A stretch of 64,000 bases of DNA, taken from contig NZ_CP095187.1 in NCBI RefSeq assembly GCF_022965755.1, positions 1,364,001 to 1,428,000 on the forward strand, written 5' to 3'. The position numbers and the translations under genes are program-made. This document shows, in pieces, positions 17,757 through 30,940 of the stretch; the first letter of the stretch is position 1, and each line of letters opens with the position of its first letter. Below the pieces are notes generated by a model. That model was not told where the DNA came from. It did not search any database and worked only from the letters and a program-made list of their open reading frames with translations. This DNA comes from Pseudoxanthomonas sp. F37 (lineage in GTDB: Bacteria > Pseudomonadota > Gammaproteobacteria > Xanthomonadales > Xanthomonadaceae).

Positions 17757-18371
17757 TCAGCGGCCGCCGCCGAACATGCCGCCGCCGATCTTCAGGATGT
17801 CCCCCAGGCCCAGCTGACCGTCGCCATCCTGGTCCAGCACCGCGCCGAGCAGCCCGCCACCCAGGCCGCCCTGCTGCTGCACCTGGCGCTGTTCCTGGCC
17901 CAGCACCTCGGCCAGTCCCGGCGGATCGTTCGGTGCGCCGCCCTGGCTCATGCGCTGGGCGAGGAAGGCCAGCACGATGGGCGCCAGGATCTTCAGCAAC
18001 TGGCCGGCGCGTTCACCGCCCAGGCCGGTGGCCTGGCCCAGGCCCAGTTCGGCCCGGTTCTGCTGGCCGCCGAAGATGTGGCCGAGGATGCCGGCGCCGT
18101 TGGCCTGCGGCGACGATGCGCCCCCCAGCACCGCGCCCAACACGCTGCCGAGGTCCAGGCCGGTGTGGTTGCGTTGCAGGGCGCCGAACAGGGCTTCCGC
18201 ACCCTGCGGCTGCGCCGTGTTGCGGCCCAGCGCGCCCAGCAGCAGCGGAAGTGCGGCGCTGACCGCGCTGGAGGCCTGCATCTGCCCGATGCCGAGCTGC
18301 CGGGAGACCTGCTGCAGGGGGGCGCCCTGCAACTGGGCGAAGAGATCTTCCGCGAGGGATGCCTGGCTCAT
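17757..18371 (-). CDS. DUF937 protein with C-terminal EF-hand-like loop
   Basis: A 204-residue protein of the DUF937 (YidB-related) group, rich in Gly, Gln, Ala and Leu. The N-terminal part (MSQASLAEDLFAQLQ...VSRQLGIGQMQASSAVSAALPLLLGALGRN) is the family's helical domain. Near the C-terminus DQDGDGQLGLGD (about residues 180-191) has the spacing of an EF-hand calcium-binding loop, followed by ILKIGGGMFGGGR. No signal peptide is visible. The function of the family is not established. It is convergent with hslR and has the katG gene behind it on the same strand. Confidence 0.75.
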   Translation of the reverse strand: MSQASLAEDLFAQLQGAPLQQVSRQLGIGQMQASSAVSAALPLLLGALGRNTAQPQGAEALFGALQRNHTGLDLGSVLGAVLGGASSPQANGAGILGHIFGGQQNRAELGLGQATGLGGERAGQLLKILAPIVLAFLAQRMSQGGAPNDPPGLAEVLGQEQRQVQQQGGLGGGLLGAVLDQDGDGQLGLGDILKIGGGMFGGGR

Positions 18372-18477
18372 CGTGCGTTCGTCCTCCTGGACGGGGATGG
18401 AAAGTCGCCGACGATGCTAGCGCCAATCTGGCCGGGCACCGGTTCATGATCGCCGTGGACCGACCGGCGGAAACGAC

Positions 18478-18510
18478 AACGCCGCATGCCTGGCCCGGCC
18501 ATGCGGCGTT
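18478..18510 (-). terminator. Terminator after katG
   Basis: Perfect 11-bp inverted repeat AACGCCGCATG / CATGCGGCGTT with an 11-base loop, 22 bases beyond the katG stop on the minus strand. The trailing sequence on that strand (GTTGTCGTTTCC) is T-rich. Confidence 0.6.
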
Positions 18511-18531
18511 GCGACGGCATGCGCGGGAGGA

Positions 18532-21166
<2,635 letters not shown>

Positions 21167-23740
21167 TCAGAGCAGCGCCTTGAGCCGGTACAGCGCTTCG
21201 AGCGCCTGCTTGGGCGACAACTCGTCGGGATCGATCGCCGCCAGGGCCTCCTGCGCGGCCGACGGAGCCGCGGCGAACAGGCCGAACTGTTGCGGCGCAT
21301 CCAGCGCCTGCGGCGCCATCTCGGAGGCATGGGTTTCCCGGCCGCGCTGTTCCAGTTCCGCCAGTCGCCGGCGCGCCTGCTGCAGCGTGCTGCGGGGCAG
21401 GCCGGCCAGGGCCGCCACCTGCAGGCCGAAGCTCCGGTCCGCCGCGCCCTCTTTCACCGCATGCATGAAGACCAGCGTATCGCCATGCTCCACGGCGTCG
21501 AGATGCACGTTGGCGATGCCGCTGCCGGACTCTGCGGCCAGCGCCGTCAGCTCGAAGTAATGGGTGGCGAACAGCGTGTAGCAGCGGTTGCTGCCGGCCA
21601 GGTGGCGGGCCACGGCGTCGGCCAGCGCCAGGCCGTCGTAGGTCGAGGTGCCGCGGCCGATCTCGTCCATCAGCACCAGCGACTGCGCCGTGGCGTGGTG
21701 CAGGATGTAACTGGTCTCCGCCATTTCCACCATGAAGGTGGACTGGCCGCGCGCCAGGTCGTCGCCGGCGCCGATGCGGGTGAGGATGCGGTCGATGGGC
21801 CCGATAACCGCGCGCGCGGCCGGGACGAAGCTGCCGATGTGGGCCAGCAGCACGATCAGTGCGTTCTGCCGCATGTAGGTGCTCTTGCCGCCCATGTTCG
21901 GGCCGGTGATCACCAGCATGCGCCTGTCCTCGTCCAGGACCAGGTCGTTGGGTTCGAACGGTTCCTTGCGCACCGCCTCGACCACGGGGTGCCGGCCACG
22001 CTCGATGCGCAGCCCGGGCGCTTCGTCCAGTTCCGGTTGCGCCCAGTCCAGTTCCTGCGCACGTTCGGCGAAGGCGGCCAGCACGTCCAGCTCGCTCAGT
22101 GCGGCCGCGCAGCGCTTGAGCGGTTCCAGACGCGCATTGAGCGTATCCAGCAGTGCGTCGTACAGCAGTTTCTCGCGCGAGAGCGCGCGCTCGCGGGCGG
22201 ACAGCACCTTGTCCTCGAACTGCTTGAGCTCTTCGGTGATGTAGCGCTCGGCGCCGGTCAGGGTCTGGCGCCGCGTGTAATGCACCGGGGCACGGTCGGC
22301 CTGGCCCTTGCTGATCTCGATGTAATACCCATGCACGCGGTTGTAGCCCACCTTGAGGGTGGCGATGCCGCTGCTCGCGCGTTCGCGGGCCTCCAGGTCG
22401 ACCAGGAACTGGTCGGCGTTCGTGCTCAGCCGGCGCAACTCGTCGAGTTCGGCATCGTAGCCGTCGGCCAGCACGCCGCCGTCGCTGAGCTTCAACGGCG
22501 GTTGCGCGGCGATGGCGGCGATCAGCAGCGCCGCGGTGTCGGCGTGCTCGCCCAGCTCCGCCGCCAGCGCAAGCAGGCGCGGCGAATCCAGCGGCGCCAG
22601 ATGCCCCTGCACCTCCGGCAGCAGCGCCAGGCCATCGCGCAGCGTGGACAGGTCGCGCGGGCGAGCCGAGCGCAGCGCCACGCGGGTGAGGATGCGCTCC
22701 AGGTCGCCCAGCCCGCGGAAGCCGGTGCGCAGGTCGCGCGCGGCGCCTTCCATCAGCGTGGCGACGGCATGGTGGCGCTGGCCCAGCAGGCGGCGGTCGC
22801 GCAGTGGCCGGTGCAGCCAGCGCCGCAACAGGCGCCCGCCCATCGGGGTGACGGTGGTGTCCAGCACGCCCAGCAACGTGTGCCGGGTATCGCCATCGAC
22901 GCGGGTGTCCAGTTCCAGGTGGCGGCGCGTGGCGGCGTTCATCGCGATCGCGTCGCCGGCCGATTCCACCGCGATCGCGGTCAGATGCGGCAAACGCTGC
23001 TTCTGGGTCTCTTCCACATAGCCCAGCAGGGCGCCCGCGGCGGCGGTGGCCAACGCTTTGTCGTCGATGCCGAAACCCGTGAGGTCGTGCACGCCGAAGA
23101 AGCCCAGCAGCTGGCGGCGCCCGCTGTCGGGGTCGAACAGCCATGGCGCGCGCCGGCGCGCTCCCGTGCGCTGCTGGAGGAACGCCGGCCAGCCTTCCTC
23201 GTCCGGCAGCAGCAGTTCGGCCGGCTCGAGCCGTGCGAGTTCGGCCTCCAGCGCGTCGTCGTTCTCGACCTCGTTGACCAGGAAGCGGCCGCCGGCCAGG
23301 TCAGCCCAGGCCAGGCCGTAGCCCGTGCGCCCGCGCGCGACCGCCATCAGCAGGGTGTCGCGGCGTTCGTTGAGCAGGGCCTCGTCGGTCACGGTGCCCG
23401 GCGTCACCACGCGCACCACCTTGCGCTCCACCAGGCCCTTGGCCAGTGCGGGGTCGCCGATCTGTTCGCAGATCGCCACCGATTCGCCCAGTGCCACCAG
23501 CCGCGCCAGATAGCCCTCGCAGGCATGCACCGGCACCCCGGCCATGGGGATGGGGGCGCCCCCGGAACTGCCGCGTTGGGTCAGGGTGATGTCCAGCAGC
23601 CGCGCGGCCTTGCGTGCGTCGTCGTAGAACAGTTCGTAGAAGTCCCCCATCCGGAAGAACACCAGCAGGTCCGGGTACTCCGCCTTGGCGGCGAAGAACT
23701 GCTTCATCAGGGGCGTGTGTTCCGACTTGTCTTTGCTCAC
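21167..23740 (-). CDS. mutS: DNA mismatch repair protein MutS
   Basis: ATPase that recognises base mismatches and recruits MutL. The 857-residue product carries the mismatch-probing Phe-x-Glu motif ([11 protein letters not shown], Phe34-Glu36) in domain I, the connector and lever domains, and the ATPase domain with Walker [14 protein letters not shown] at about residue 612 and the [16 protein letters not shown] signature. The start ATG at 23740 gives [19 protein letters not shown], the family start. It runs in the same direction as katG but is separated by 388 bases, so it is likely its own unit. Confidence 0.97.
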   Translation of the reverse strand: MSKDKSEHTPLMKQFFAAKAEYPDLLVFFRMGDFYELFYDDARKAARLLDITLTQRGSSGGAPIPMAGVPVHACEGYLARLVALGESVAICEQIGDPALAKGLVERKVVRVVTPGTVTDEALLNERRDTLLMAVARGRTGYGLAWADLAGGRFLVNEVENDDALEAELARLEPAELLLPDEEGWPAFLQQRTGARRRAPWLFDPDSGRRQLLGFFGVHDLTGFGIDDKALATAAAGALLGYVEETQKQRLPHLTAIAVESAGDAIAMNAATRRHLELDTRVDGDTRHTLLGVLDTTVTPMGGRLLRRWLHRPLRDRRLLGQRHHAVATLMEGAARDLRTGFRGLGDLERILTRVALRSARPRDLSTLRDGLALLPEVQGHLAPLDSPRLLALAAELGEHADTAALLIAAIAAQPPLKLSDGGVLADGYDAELDELRRLSTNADQFLVDLEARERASSGIATLKVGYNRVHGYYIEISKGQADRAPVHYTRRQTLTGAERYITEELKQFEDKVLSARERALSREKLLYDALLDTLNARLEPLKRCAAALSELDVLAAFAERAQELDWAQPELDEAPGLRIERGRHPVVEAVRKEPFEPNDLVLDEDRRMLVITGPNMGGKSTYMRQNALIVLLAHIGSFVPAARAVIGPIDRILTRIGAGDDLARGQSTFMVEMAETSYILHHATAQSLVLMDEIGRGTSTYDGLALADAVARHLAGSNRCYTLFATHYFELTALAAESGSGIANVHLDAVEHGDTLVFMHAVKEGAADRSFGLQVAALAGLPRSTLQQARRRLAELEQRGRETHASEMAPQALDAPQQFGLFAAAPSAAQEALAAIDPDELSPKQALEALYRLKALL

Positions 23741-24104
23741 GAGGCCAGGGGGGATGAGGGGGCAAAAGGGCGTTGATTGTAGCCGCTGGCCGCGCCGCGC
23801 CCCGATGCCGGCGCGCGTCCGGGCCTGCCTGCCTGGGCCAGGCAGGCTTGGCCTCGCTGCGGTGCGAGGCGGGCGGTGGCGTAACCGGAGTTCCGCACGA
23901 TCGTTCGTAAAATCAGTGGCTTATCCGTGCCAAAGTGATAGCCGGCGTATCGACGCAGTGCAGAATGCCGCGTCGTGAAGCCGGTGTTAATTTCGCGTTG
24001 ACGCAAGGGGAGTTGCGTTCGCTTTCGGCGGTACCGCCGCCCGTGCCACCACGGATTTCCTGCACGTCATCGTCGCCAGAACATGGCCCTTGGGAGGGGA
24101 CAAC
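23741..24104. other. Divergent region between mutS and the TonB receptor
   Basis: These 364 bases should hold both promoters. A strong hairpin GCCTGCCTGG / CCAGGCAGGC (23827-23847) and a second GCCTCGC / GCGAGGC (23851-23870) lie on the mutS side, and a small hairpin ACGCAA-ggggag-TTGCGT at 24001-24018 on the receptor side. I see no convincing Fur box, riboswitch or small gene. The receptor has a good ribosome-binding site (GGGAGGGG at 24092-24099). Confidence 0.45.
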
Positions 24105-26675
24105 ATGGTCACTGCATCGCATCGGCGCAAAGCGCTTTCGCTCGCCGTCTTCACCGCGCTCTGCGCAACCTCGCACGCATACGCGCAGCAGGCGGCTGCG
24201 CCGGCCGAGGAGGAGGAACCCACCACGCTGGCCACCATGACGGTGACCGCGCAGAAGCGTGAGGAGGCCATGCAGGATGTGCCCATCGCGGTCACCGCGA
24301 TCTCCGAACAGCTGCTGCAGGACACCGGCGTGCGCGACATCAAGGACCTGCAGGTGCTGGTGCCCGGCATGACCGTGACCAGCACGCAGAGCGAGGCCAT
24401 CACCACCGCGCGCATCCGCGGCATCGGCACCGTCGGCGACAACGTGGGCCTGGAGTCGTCGGTGGGCGTGGTGATCGATGGCGTGTACCGGCCCCGCAAC
24501 AGCGTCGGCTTCGGCGATCTTGGCCAACTCGAACGCATCGAAGTGCTGAAGGGCCCGCAGGGCACGGTGTTCGGCAAGAACACCTCCGCCGGCGTCATCA
24601 ACGTGGTGACCCGCCGCCCCAGCTACACGCAGAGCGCAGAAGGCGAAGTCACCGTGGGCAACCACGGTGCGATGGGCGTGTCCGGCAGCTACAACGACGC
24701 GCTCGGCGAAGTGGGCGCCTTCAACATCTACGCGGCCAAGCGCAAGCGCGACGGCTGGATGGACGTGCGCACCGGCAACGGTCCGCGCCAGGAAACCGAC
24801 GACTACGACCAGAACTTCCACACGGTGCGCGGCAAGCTGCTGCTGGAGCCCAGCGACAACCTCGACATCCTGGTGGCCGGCGACTTCACCAGCCGGGAAG
24901 AGAACTGCTGTACCGCGGTGCAGACCACGGTGGGCGCCACGGCCGCCATCCTCAATGCGCTGGTCGGCGGCCAGGCCGTCGCCGCGCCGGGCGACGATCC
25001 GTTCGACCGCGTCGCCTACAGCAACCGGCCGACCACGCAGGACATCAAGGACAGCGGCGTGTCCGTGGAGGTCAACTGGGATTCGCCGTGGTTCGGCAAT
25101 GCCACGCTGACGTCCATCACCGCCCAGCGCAAGTGGGAGGCCATCAATGGCCTGGACTACGATTTCAGCACGGCGGACATCCTGTACCGGAATGCGGACG
25201 AGGACGAGTCCTTCACCGGCTTCGACACCTTCAGCCAGGAGTTCCGCCTGACCGGCGCCACCGAACGCGTGGACTGGATGGTGGGTGCGTTCTACTCCGA
25301 CGAGGACCTGGACCGCACCGAGACCTACCGTATCGGCGCGCACTACGAGCCGTACCTGTCGGTGGCGCTGCTGTCCATCATCAATCCCGCCCTGGGCCAG
25401 TCGCCGACCGCGCCGCTGTTCCTGTCGCAGGCCAGCGGGCGCCCGTTCGGCACGGTGTTCGCCGGCCTCGGCGCGCTGGACACCTACCAGCAGAACGCCA
25501 AGAGCACCGCGCTGTTCACCAACAATACCTGGCATGCGACGGACGCCCTGGATATCACCGTGGGCCTGCGCTACACCCGGGAAAAGAAGCACCTGGTCTC
25601 CAACTACAGCAATCCCAACGGCGGCGCCGGCTGCGGTGCGATGCTCGCCAATCCCGCGCAGGTCGTCGCGGCCCTGGTGGCCCGTGGCCTGACCGTGGCG
25701 CAGGCGTCGGCGGCGGCTCCCACGGTGGTCGGCTACGGCTGCCTGCCCTGGGCCAACCCGCTGCACAACGCGCCCACGCGCGACACCGTGCAGGAGCGCG
25801 AAGAGAAGGAGTGGTCGGGCACGCTGAAGGCGGCCTACCGCTGGAACGACAACGTGATGACCTATGGCTCGTTCGCCCGCGGCTACAAGGGCGGCGGCTT
25901 CAACCTGGACCGCGTGCAGTCGTCGAACGGGCTGAGCAGCGGCAGCGCGAACGGCATCCAGCCGGTGCTGGACACGTCCTTCCCCGGTGAGTTCGTCGAC
26001 AGTTACGAGCTGGGCGCCAAGACCACCTGGCTCGATGGCAACCTGCTGCTCAATGCCACGCTGTTCCACCAGAAGTACGAGGACTTCCAGCTCAACAGCT
26101 TCCTGGGCACCAGCTTCGTGGTGCGCTCGATTCCGGAAGTCACCTCGCAGGGCCTGGACGCGGAGCTCATGTGGCAGCCGCGCTCCATACGCGGGCTGAT
26201 GTTCCAGAGCGGCCTGATGTACGCCGACACCAAGTACGGCGACGATATCCCGGGCGGCGACTTCGTGGCCCCCACCGGCGCGCTGTACAAGCTGCCGGGT
26301 GCGCAGATGAGCTTCGCGCCGAAGTGGTCCGGGTCGGCGTCGGTCACCTACGAATGGGACATCGGCAGCCTGATGGCGCGTTTCAACATCGGCGCCAAGT
26401 ACGTGTCCAAGTACAACACCGGCTCCGACCTCGACCCGGAGAAGATGCAGGACGCCTACACCGTGGCGAACGCGCGCTTCGGCATCGGTGCGCAGGACCA
26501 GCGGTGGATGCTGGAGTTCTGGGGCACCAACATCACCGACGAGGAATACGTGCAGGTCGGCTTCGACGGCCCGCTGCAGAACGTCTCGCCGGCGCCCAAC
26601 AACCCGTTCAACACGTTCAACGCCTTCCTGGGCGCGCCCCGGATGTACGGCGTGACGCTGCGCGTCCGCTACTGA
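24105..26675 (+). CDS. TonB-dependent outer-membrane receptor
   Basis: A 22-stranded-barrel type active transporter powered by TonB-ExbBD. The 856-residue protein starts at ATG 24105, five bases after GGGAGGGG, with a signal peptide ending SHAYAQQ. A TonB-box-like TMTVTAQKREE at about residue 43 precedes the plug domain (VPIAVTAISEQLL ... VVIDGVYRPRN ... RIEVLKGPQGTVFGKNTSAGVINVVT). The C-terminus ends LRVRY, the aromatic ending of outer-membrane barrels. The AQKREE...DVPIAVTAI style is that of receptors common in Caulobacter, sphingomonads and xanthomonads whose substrates are mostly unknown. No adjacent enzyme or regulator suggests the substrate. Confidence 0.92.
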   Translation: MVTASHRRKALSLAVFTALCATSHAYAQQAAAPAEEEEPTTLATMTVTAQKREEAMQDVPIAVTAISEQLLQDTGVRDIKDLQVLVPGMTVTSTQSEAITTARIRGIGTVGDNVGLESSVGVVIDGVYRPRNSVGFGDLGQLERIEVLKGPQGTVFGKNTSAGVINVVTRRPSYTQSAEGEVTVGNHGAMGVSGSYNDALGEVGAFNIYAAKRKRDGWMDVRTGNGPRQETDDYDQNFHTVRGKLLLEPSDNLDILVAGDFTSREENCCTAVQTTVGATAAILNALVGGQAVAAPGDDPFDRVAYSNRPTTQDIKDSGVSVEVNWDSPWFGNATLTSITAQRKWEAINGLDYDFSTADILYRNADEDESFTGFDTFSQEFRLTGATERVDWMVGAFYSDEDLDRTETYRIGAHYEPYLSVALLSIINPALGQSPTAPLFLSQASGRPFGTVFAGLGALDTYQQNAKSTALFTNNTWHATDALDITVGLRYTREKKHLVSNYSNPNGGAGCGAMLANPAQVVAALVARGLTVAQASAAAPTVVGYGCLPWANPLHNAPTRDTVQEREEKEWSGTLKAAYRWNDNVMTYGSFARGYKGGGFNLDRVQSSNGLSSGSANGIQPVLDTSFPGEFVDSYELGAKTTWLDGNLLLNATLFHQKYEDFQLNSFLGTSFVVRSIPEVTSQGLDAELMWQPRSIRGLMFQSGLMYADTKYGDDIPGGDFVAPTGALYKLPGAQMSFAPKWSGSASVTYEWDIGSLMARFNIGAKYVSKYNTGSDLDPEKMQDAYTVANARFGIGAQDQRWMLEFWGTNITDEEYVQVGFDGPLQNVSPAPNNPFNTFNAFLGAPRMYGVTLRVRY

Positions 26676-26699
26676 TCCCCTTCGCACGATGTGGCGAGC

Positions 26700-26731
26700 G
26701 GCCCGCCTCCCCCGGCGGGCCGTTTTCTTTT
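26700..26731 (+). terminator. Terminator after the TonB receptor gene
   Basis: Stem GGCCCGCC / GGCGGGCC with loop TCCCCC, followed by GTTTTCTTTT. It lies 25 bases after the receptor stop and separates it from pncC. Confidence 0.8.
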
Positions 26732-26801
26732 GTGGCCCGGCGGGGCGACAGCGCCCGGCAAATCGGCTACAACACGCACGCCCCCCTGCCGGAACCGAGC
26801 G

Positions 26802-27293
26802 ATGTCCGTACCCACCGATGAAGCCCTGCGCGTGCTGGCCCACCATGTCGGCGAGCGCCTGCGGCAGGGCCGCGACCATCTGGTCACGGCGGAAAGCTGC
26901 ACCGGTGGCTGGATCGCCAAGTGCGTGACCGACATCGCCGGGTCCTCCGACTGGTTCGACTGCGGGATGGCGGCCTACAGCTACGAGGCCAAACAGGCCT
27001 TGCTGGGCGTGCGGCCGCAGACGCTGGAGGTGCACGGTGCCGTCAGCCGCGAGACCGTCATCGAGATGGTCTCCGGCGCCCTGGTCAATTCCGGTGCCAG
27101 CGTCGCCGTGGCGGTGACCGGCATCGCCGGTCCCGGCGGCGGCAGTCCCGACAAACCGGTGGGCACGGTGTGGATAGGCTGGAAGCGGCGCGGCGGCTAT
27201 GCGCGCGCGGAGATCTTCCAGTTCGCCGGTGACCGCGAAGCGGTGCGCCGGCAGACGGTGGAAGCCGCACTGCAAGGGCTGGAGTCGCTGTGA
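26802..27293 (+). CDS. pncC: Nicotinamide-nucleotide amidohydrolase PncC (CinA C-terminal domain)
   Basis: Deamidates nicotinamide mononucleotide to nicotinic acid mononucleotide in the pyridine nucleotide cycle. The 163-residue stand-alone domain contains the catalytic serine region TAESCTGGWIAK (about residues 31-42) and the VAVTGIAGPGGGSPDKPVGTVWIG loop. Start ATG 26802 (MSVPTDEALRVLA) fits the family; a longer frame begins inside the preceding terminator. In many bacteria pncC lies just upstream of recA; here it is in the same neighbourhood with an ABC1 gene and lexA in between. Confidence 0.92.
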   Translation: MSVPTDEALRVLAHHVGERLRQGRDHLVTAESCTGGWIAKCVTDIAGSSDWFDCGMAAYSYEAKQALLGVRPQTLEVHGAVSRETVIEMVSGALVNSGASVAVAVTGIAGPGGGSPDKPVGTVWIGWKRRGGYARAEIFQFAGDREAVRRQTVEAALQGLESL

Positions 27294-27324
27294 GCGGCGC
27301 GCCACGACAGGGAGTGGGCGCGTG

Positions 27325-29010
27325 ATGTGGGAGACGCTGGGCACCGTACGCGATCTGGGCCGGCTGCAGGACATCGCATCCGTCCTGATCCGCTGGGGCT
27401 TCGGCGACGTGGTCAAGCGCATCGGCATGGCCGGGGTGCTGGAAAAGGCCGGCCGGCTGCTTCACTGGCAGGCGGTGGAGGAGGGGCGCCTGCGCATGGA
27501 CGTGCCGGCCCGGCTGCGCTGCACCCTGCAGGACCTGGGGCCGACGTTCGTCAAGCTCGGCCAGGTGCTGGCCACCCGCGTGGACCTGCTTCCGCCGGCC
27601 TGGATCGACGAGCTGGGCAAGCTGCAGAACGCCGTGCCCGCGCTGCCCTGGGACGAGGTGCTTCCGCAGTTGCGCGAGGACCTGGGCGCTGAGCCCGAAG
27701 CGGTATTCGCACGCGTCGAGCATGAGCCGCTGGCGGCCGCCTCGCTGGCGCAGGCGCACCGCGCCTGGCTGGCCGATGGCAGTGCCGTCGTCCTGAAGAT
27801 CCGCCGCCCGCGCATCCGCGACACGGTCGAGGCCGACCTGCGGCTGCTGAAGCATCTGGCGGTGATCGTCGAGAAGAACCTGCCGGAACTGCGCCGGTAC
27901 CATCCCCAACGCATCGTCCAGCAGTTCAGCGCCTCGCTGCGTCGCGAACTGGACTTCGCCGCCGAGTGCCGCAACGCCGAACGGATCGCGCACAACTTCG
28001 CCGGCCGCGACGACATCGTCATCCCGCGGGTGTACTGGCAATGGACCTGCGAGCGGCTCAACGTGCAGGAATGCCTGGAGGGCGTGCCCGGGCGCGACCT
28101 GGCGGCCGTCGATGCGCTGGGCCTGGATCGCGTGCAGCTGGCGCGCACGGGTGCCGGGCTGGTGTTGAAGATGGTGCTGGAGGATGGGTTCTTCCATGCC
28201 GACCCGCATCCCGGCAACATCTTCTACATGCCGGACGGCGCGATCGGCGTGATCGATTTCGGCATGGTGGGACGGGTCACCGAGCAGCGCCGCTTCCAGA
28301 TCGTGCGCCTGCTCCACGGCCTGGTGGTCCACGACTCGGCCGCCGTGGCCGAGGTGCTGGCGGACTGGACCGAGGAAAACAACGACATCGACGAAGTGCG
28401 GCTGCAGGAATCGGCCGACGTCTTCGTCGATCAGTACCGCGGGGTCCCGCTCAAGGACCTGCGCATGGGCGCGATGCTCGGCGACGTCACGGCGATGCTG
28501 CGTGAGCACGGCCTCAGCCTGCCGGCCGACCTGGCGCTGATGATCAAGGCGTTCCTCACCCTGGAGGGCATGGGGCGGCAGCTGGACCCGGATTTCGACA
28601 TGGCCAGCGAGGCGCGCCCCTATCTGGAGCGCGCCATGCTGGAGCGCTTCGCGCCGGACGTGCTGGTCCGGCGGGGGCGCCGCACGCTCTCGGGCCTGGT
28701 CGATCTGCTGCGCGACATGCCGCGCGATGTCCACCGCCTGCTGCAGTCGGCCCGGCGCGGCAAGCTGCAGATGCATATCGAGGTGGACACGCTGCGGGCA
28801 TTCGGGGAGCAGGTGGACCGCGCTGCCAACCGGCTGACGATGGGCATCATCACGGCGTCGCTGGTGATCGGTTCCTCCATCGTGATGAACAGCGTGGGCG
28901 GGGGCGTCTCCAACCGCTGGCTGATGGCCCTGGGGGTGCTGGGCTTCGTCGGGGCCGCGCTGTGCGGGGTCTGGATCCTGTTCTCGATCTGGCGCAGCGG
29001 GCGCCGCTAG
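27325..29010 (+). CDS. ABC1/UbiB family kinase-like protein
   Basis: Atypical protein-kinase-like ATPase of the UbiB/COQ8 group, members of which support ubiquinone synthesis or lipid transport. The 561-residue product shows the family KxGQ motif (FVKLGQVLATR, about residue 72-82), the ATP-lysine segment VVLKIRRP, the catalytic loop HADPHPGNIFY and the metal-binding DFG (VIDFGMVGR). Two hydrophobic helices close the protein. I use ATG 27325; GTG 27322 is equally close to AGGGAG at 27309-27314. It is not next to ubiE or ubiJ, the usual partners of ubiB, so it may be a second, non-ubiquinone paralogue. Confidence 0.85.
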   Translation: MWETLGTVRDLGRLQDIASVLIRWGFGDVVKRIGMAGVLEKAGRLLHWQAVEEGRLRMDVPARLRCTLQDLGPTFVKLGQVLATRVDLLPPAWIDELGKLQNAVPALPWDEVLPQLREDLGAEPEAVFARVEHEPLAAASLAQAHRAWLADGSAVVLKIRRPRIRDTVEADLRLLKHLAVIVEKNLPELRRYHPQRIVQQFSASLRRELDFAAECRNAERIAHNFAGRDDIVIPRVYWQWTCERLNVQECLEGVPGRDLAAVDALGLDRVQLARTGAGLVLKMVLEDGFFHADPHPGNIFYMPDGAIGVIDFGMVGRVTEQRRFQIVRLLHGLVVHDSAAVAEVLADWTEENNDIDEVRLQESADVFVDQYRGVPLKDLRMGAMLGDVTAMLREHGLSLPADLALMIKAFLTLEGMGRQLDPDFDMASEARPYLERAMLERFAPDVLVRRGRRTLSGLVDLLRDMPRDVHRLLQSARRGKLQMHIEVDTLRAFGEQVDRAANRLTMGIITASLVIGSSIVMNSVGGGVSNRWLMALGVLGFVGAALCGVWILFSIWRSGRR

Positions 29011-29019
29011 CGAAACCGC

Positions 29020-29054
29020 TTGCGAGGACGGGGCGTTAGTAGTATTACTACTAA
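29020..29054 (+). promoter_or_regulatory. lexA promoter with LexA operator
   Basis: A 19-bp near-perfect palindrome TTAGTAGTATTACTACTAA occupies 29036-29054, the sequence type reported as the LexA box of Xanthomonas and Xylella (TTAG-N6-TACTA). It lies over the -10 region: TTGCGA (29020-29025), 17 bases, TATTAC (29043-29048). Predicted transcription start falls at about 29055-29057, at the lexA ATG, so LexA bound here would block its own synthesis. Confidence 0.85.
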
Positions 29055-29056
29055 CC

Positions 29057-29698
29057 ATGGACCTGACCGATACCCAACTCGCCATCCTCGCCCTGATCGC
29101 CGAACGGCTGGAGGCCGAGGGCATGCCGCCTTCGCAGGCCGAAATCGCCAAGGCCTTCGGTTTCAAGGGCGTGCGCGCGGCCCAGTACCACCTGGAGGCG
29201 CTGGAACAGGCGGGCGCCATCGAACGCGTACCCGGCCGCGCCCGCGGCATCCGCCTGCTCAAGGTGCCTGCCTCGCCCCAGCCGGACCTGGCATTCCCGG
29301 CCGCCAACGAGGACGGCCTGCGGGTGCCCGTGCTGGGGCAGGTGGCCGCCGGCACTCCCATCGGGGCCGACGCCGGCCACCACGACTACGTGCTGCTGGA
29401 CCGCGCCTTCTTCGCGCCCGCCCCGGACTATCTGCTGAAGGTGAAGGGCGATTCGATGCGCGACGAAGGCATCTTCGACGGCGACCTGATCGGTGTACAC
29501 CGGACCCGCGATGCGCGCTCCGGGCAGATCGTGGTGGCGCGCATCGATGACGCCATCACGGTGAAGCTGCTGAAGATCGGCAAGGACCGCATCCGGTTGC
29601 TGCCGCGCAATCCCGACTACGCCCCCATCGAAGTCGCGCCGGACCAGGACTTCGCCATCGAAGGGCTGTACTGCGGCCTGGTGAGGCCCAACCGGTGA
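29057..29698 (+). CDS. lexA: SOS repressor LexA
   Basis: Represses DNA-damage genes and cleaves itself when RecA filaments form. The 213-residue protein has an N-terminal winged helix (residues 1-70, QAEIAKAFGFKGVRAAQYHLEAL), the Ala-Gly cleavage site at Ala98-Gly99 (QVAAGTPIG), and the catalytic pair Ser133 (KGDSMRDEGI) and Lys170 (AITVKLLK). The recognition helix differs from E. coli LexA, in keeping with the different operator found just upstream. There is no Shine-Dalgarno sequence between the operator and the ATG, and the predicted transcript starts at the ATG, so a leaderless message is likely. It heads the lexA-recA-recX cluster known from Xanthomonas. Confidence 0.96.
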   Translation: MDLTDTQLAILALIAERLEAEGMPPSQAEIAKAFGFKGVRAAQYHLEALEQAGAIERVPGRARGIRLLKVPASPQPDLAFPAANEDGLRVPVLGQVAAGTPIGADAGHHDYVLLDRAFFAPAPDYLLKVKGDSMRDEGIFDGDLIGVHRTRDARSGQIVVARIDDAITVKLLKIGKDRIRLLPRNPDYAPIEVAPDQDFAIEGLYCGLVRPNR

Positions 29699-29879
29699 GT
29701 GCGTGCGGCGCCGCCTCCGACGCCGCGGCACGGGATTTTCCGACGCGGCCGCGCGCACCGGACCGATCCCCCTGCACCCCGCCGGATTTTATTTTTCCCC
29801 ATGCCCGCACCGTCGCAGCCTGTGCGATGGGCGCCCCCCACACTGATCGCAACCGACCACTTTGACCAGGACCACGACG

Positions 29880-30914
<1,035 letters not shown>

Positions 30915-30940
30915 GGGCGGGGGCGGGGAGAGGGCGCACG

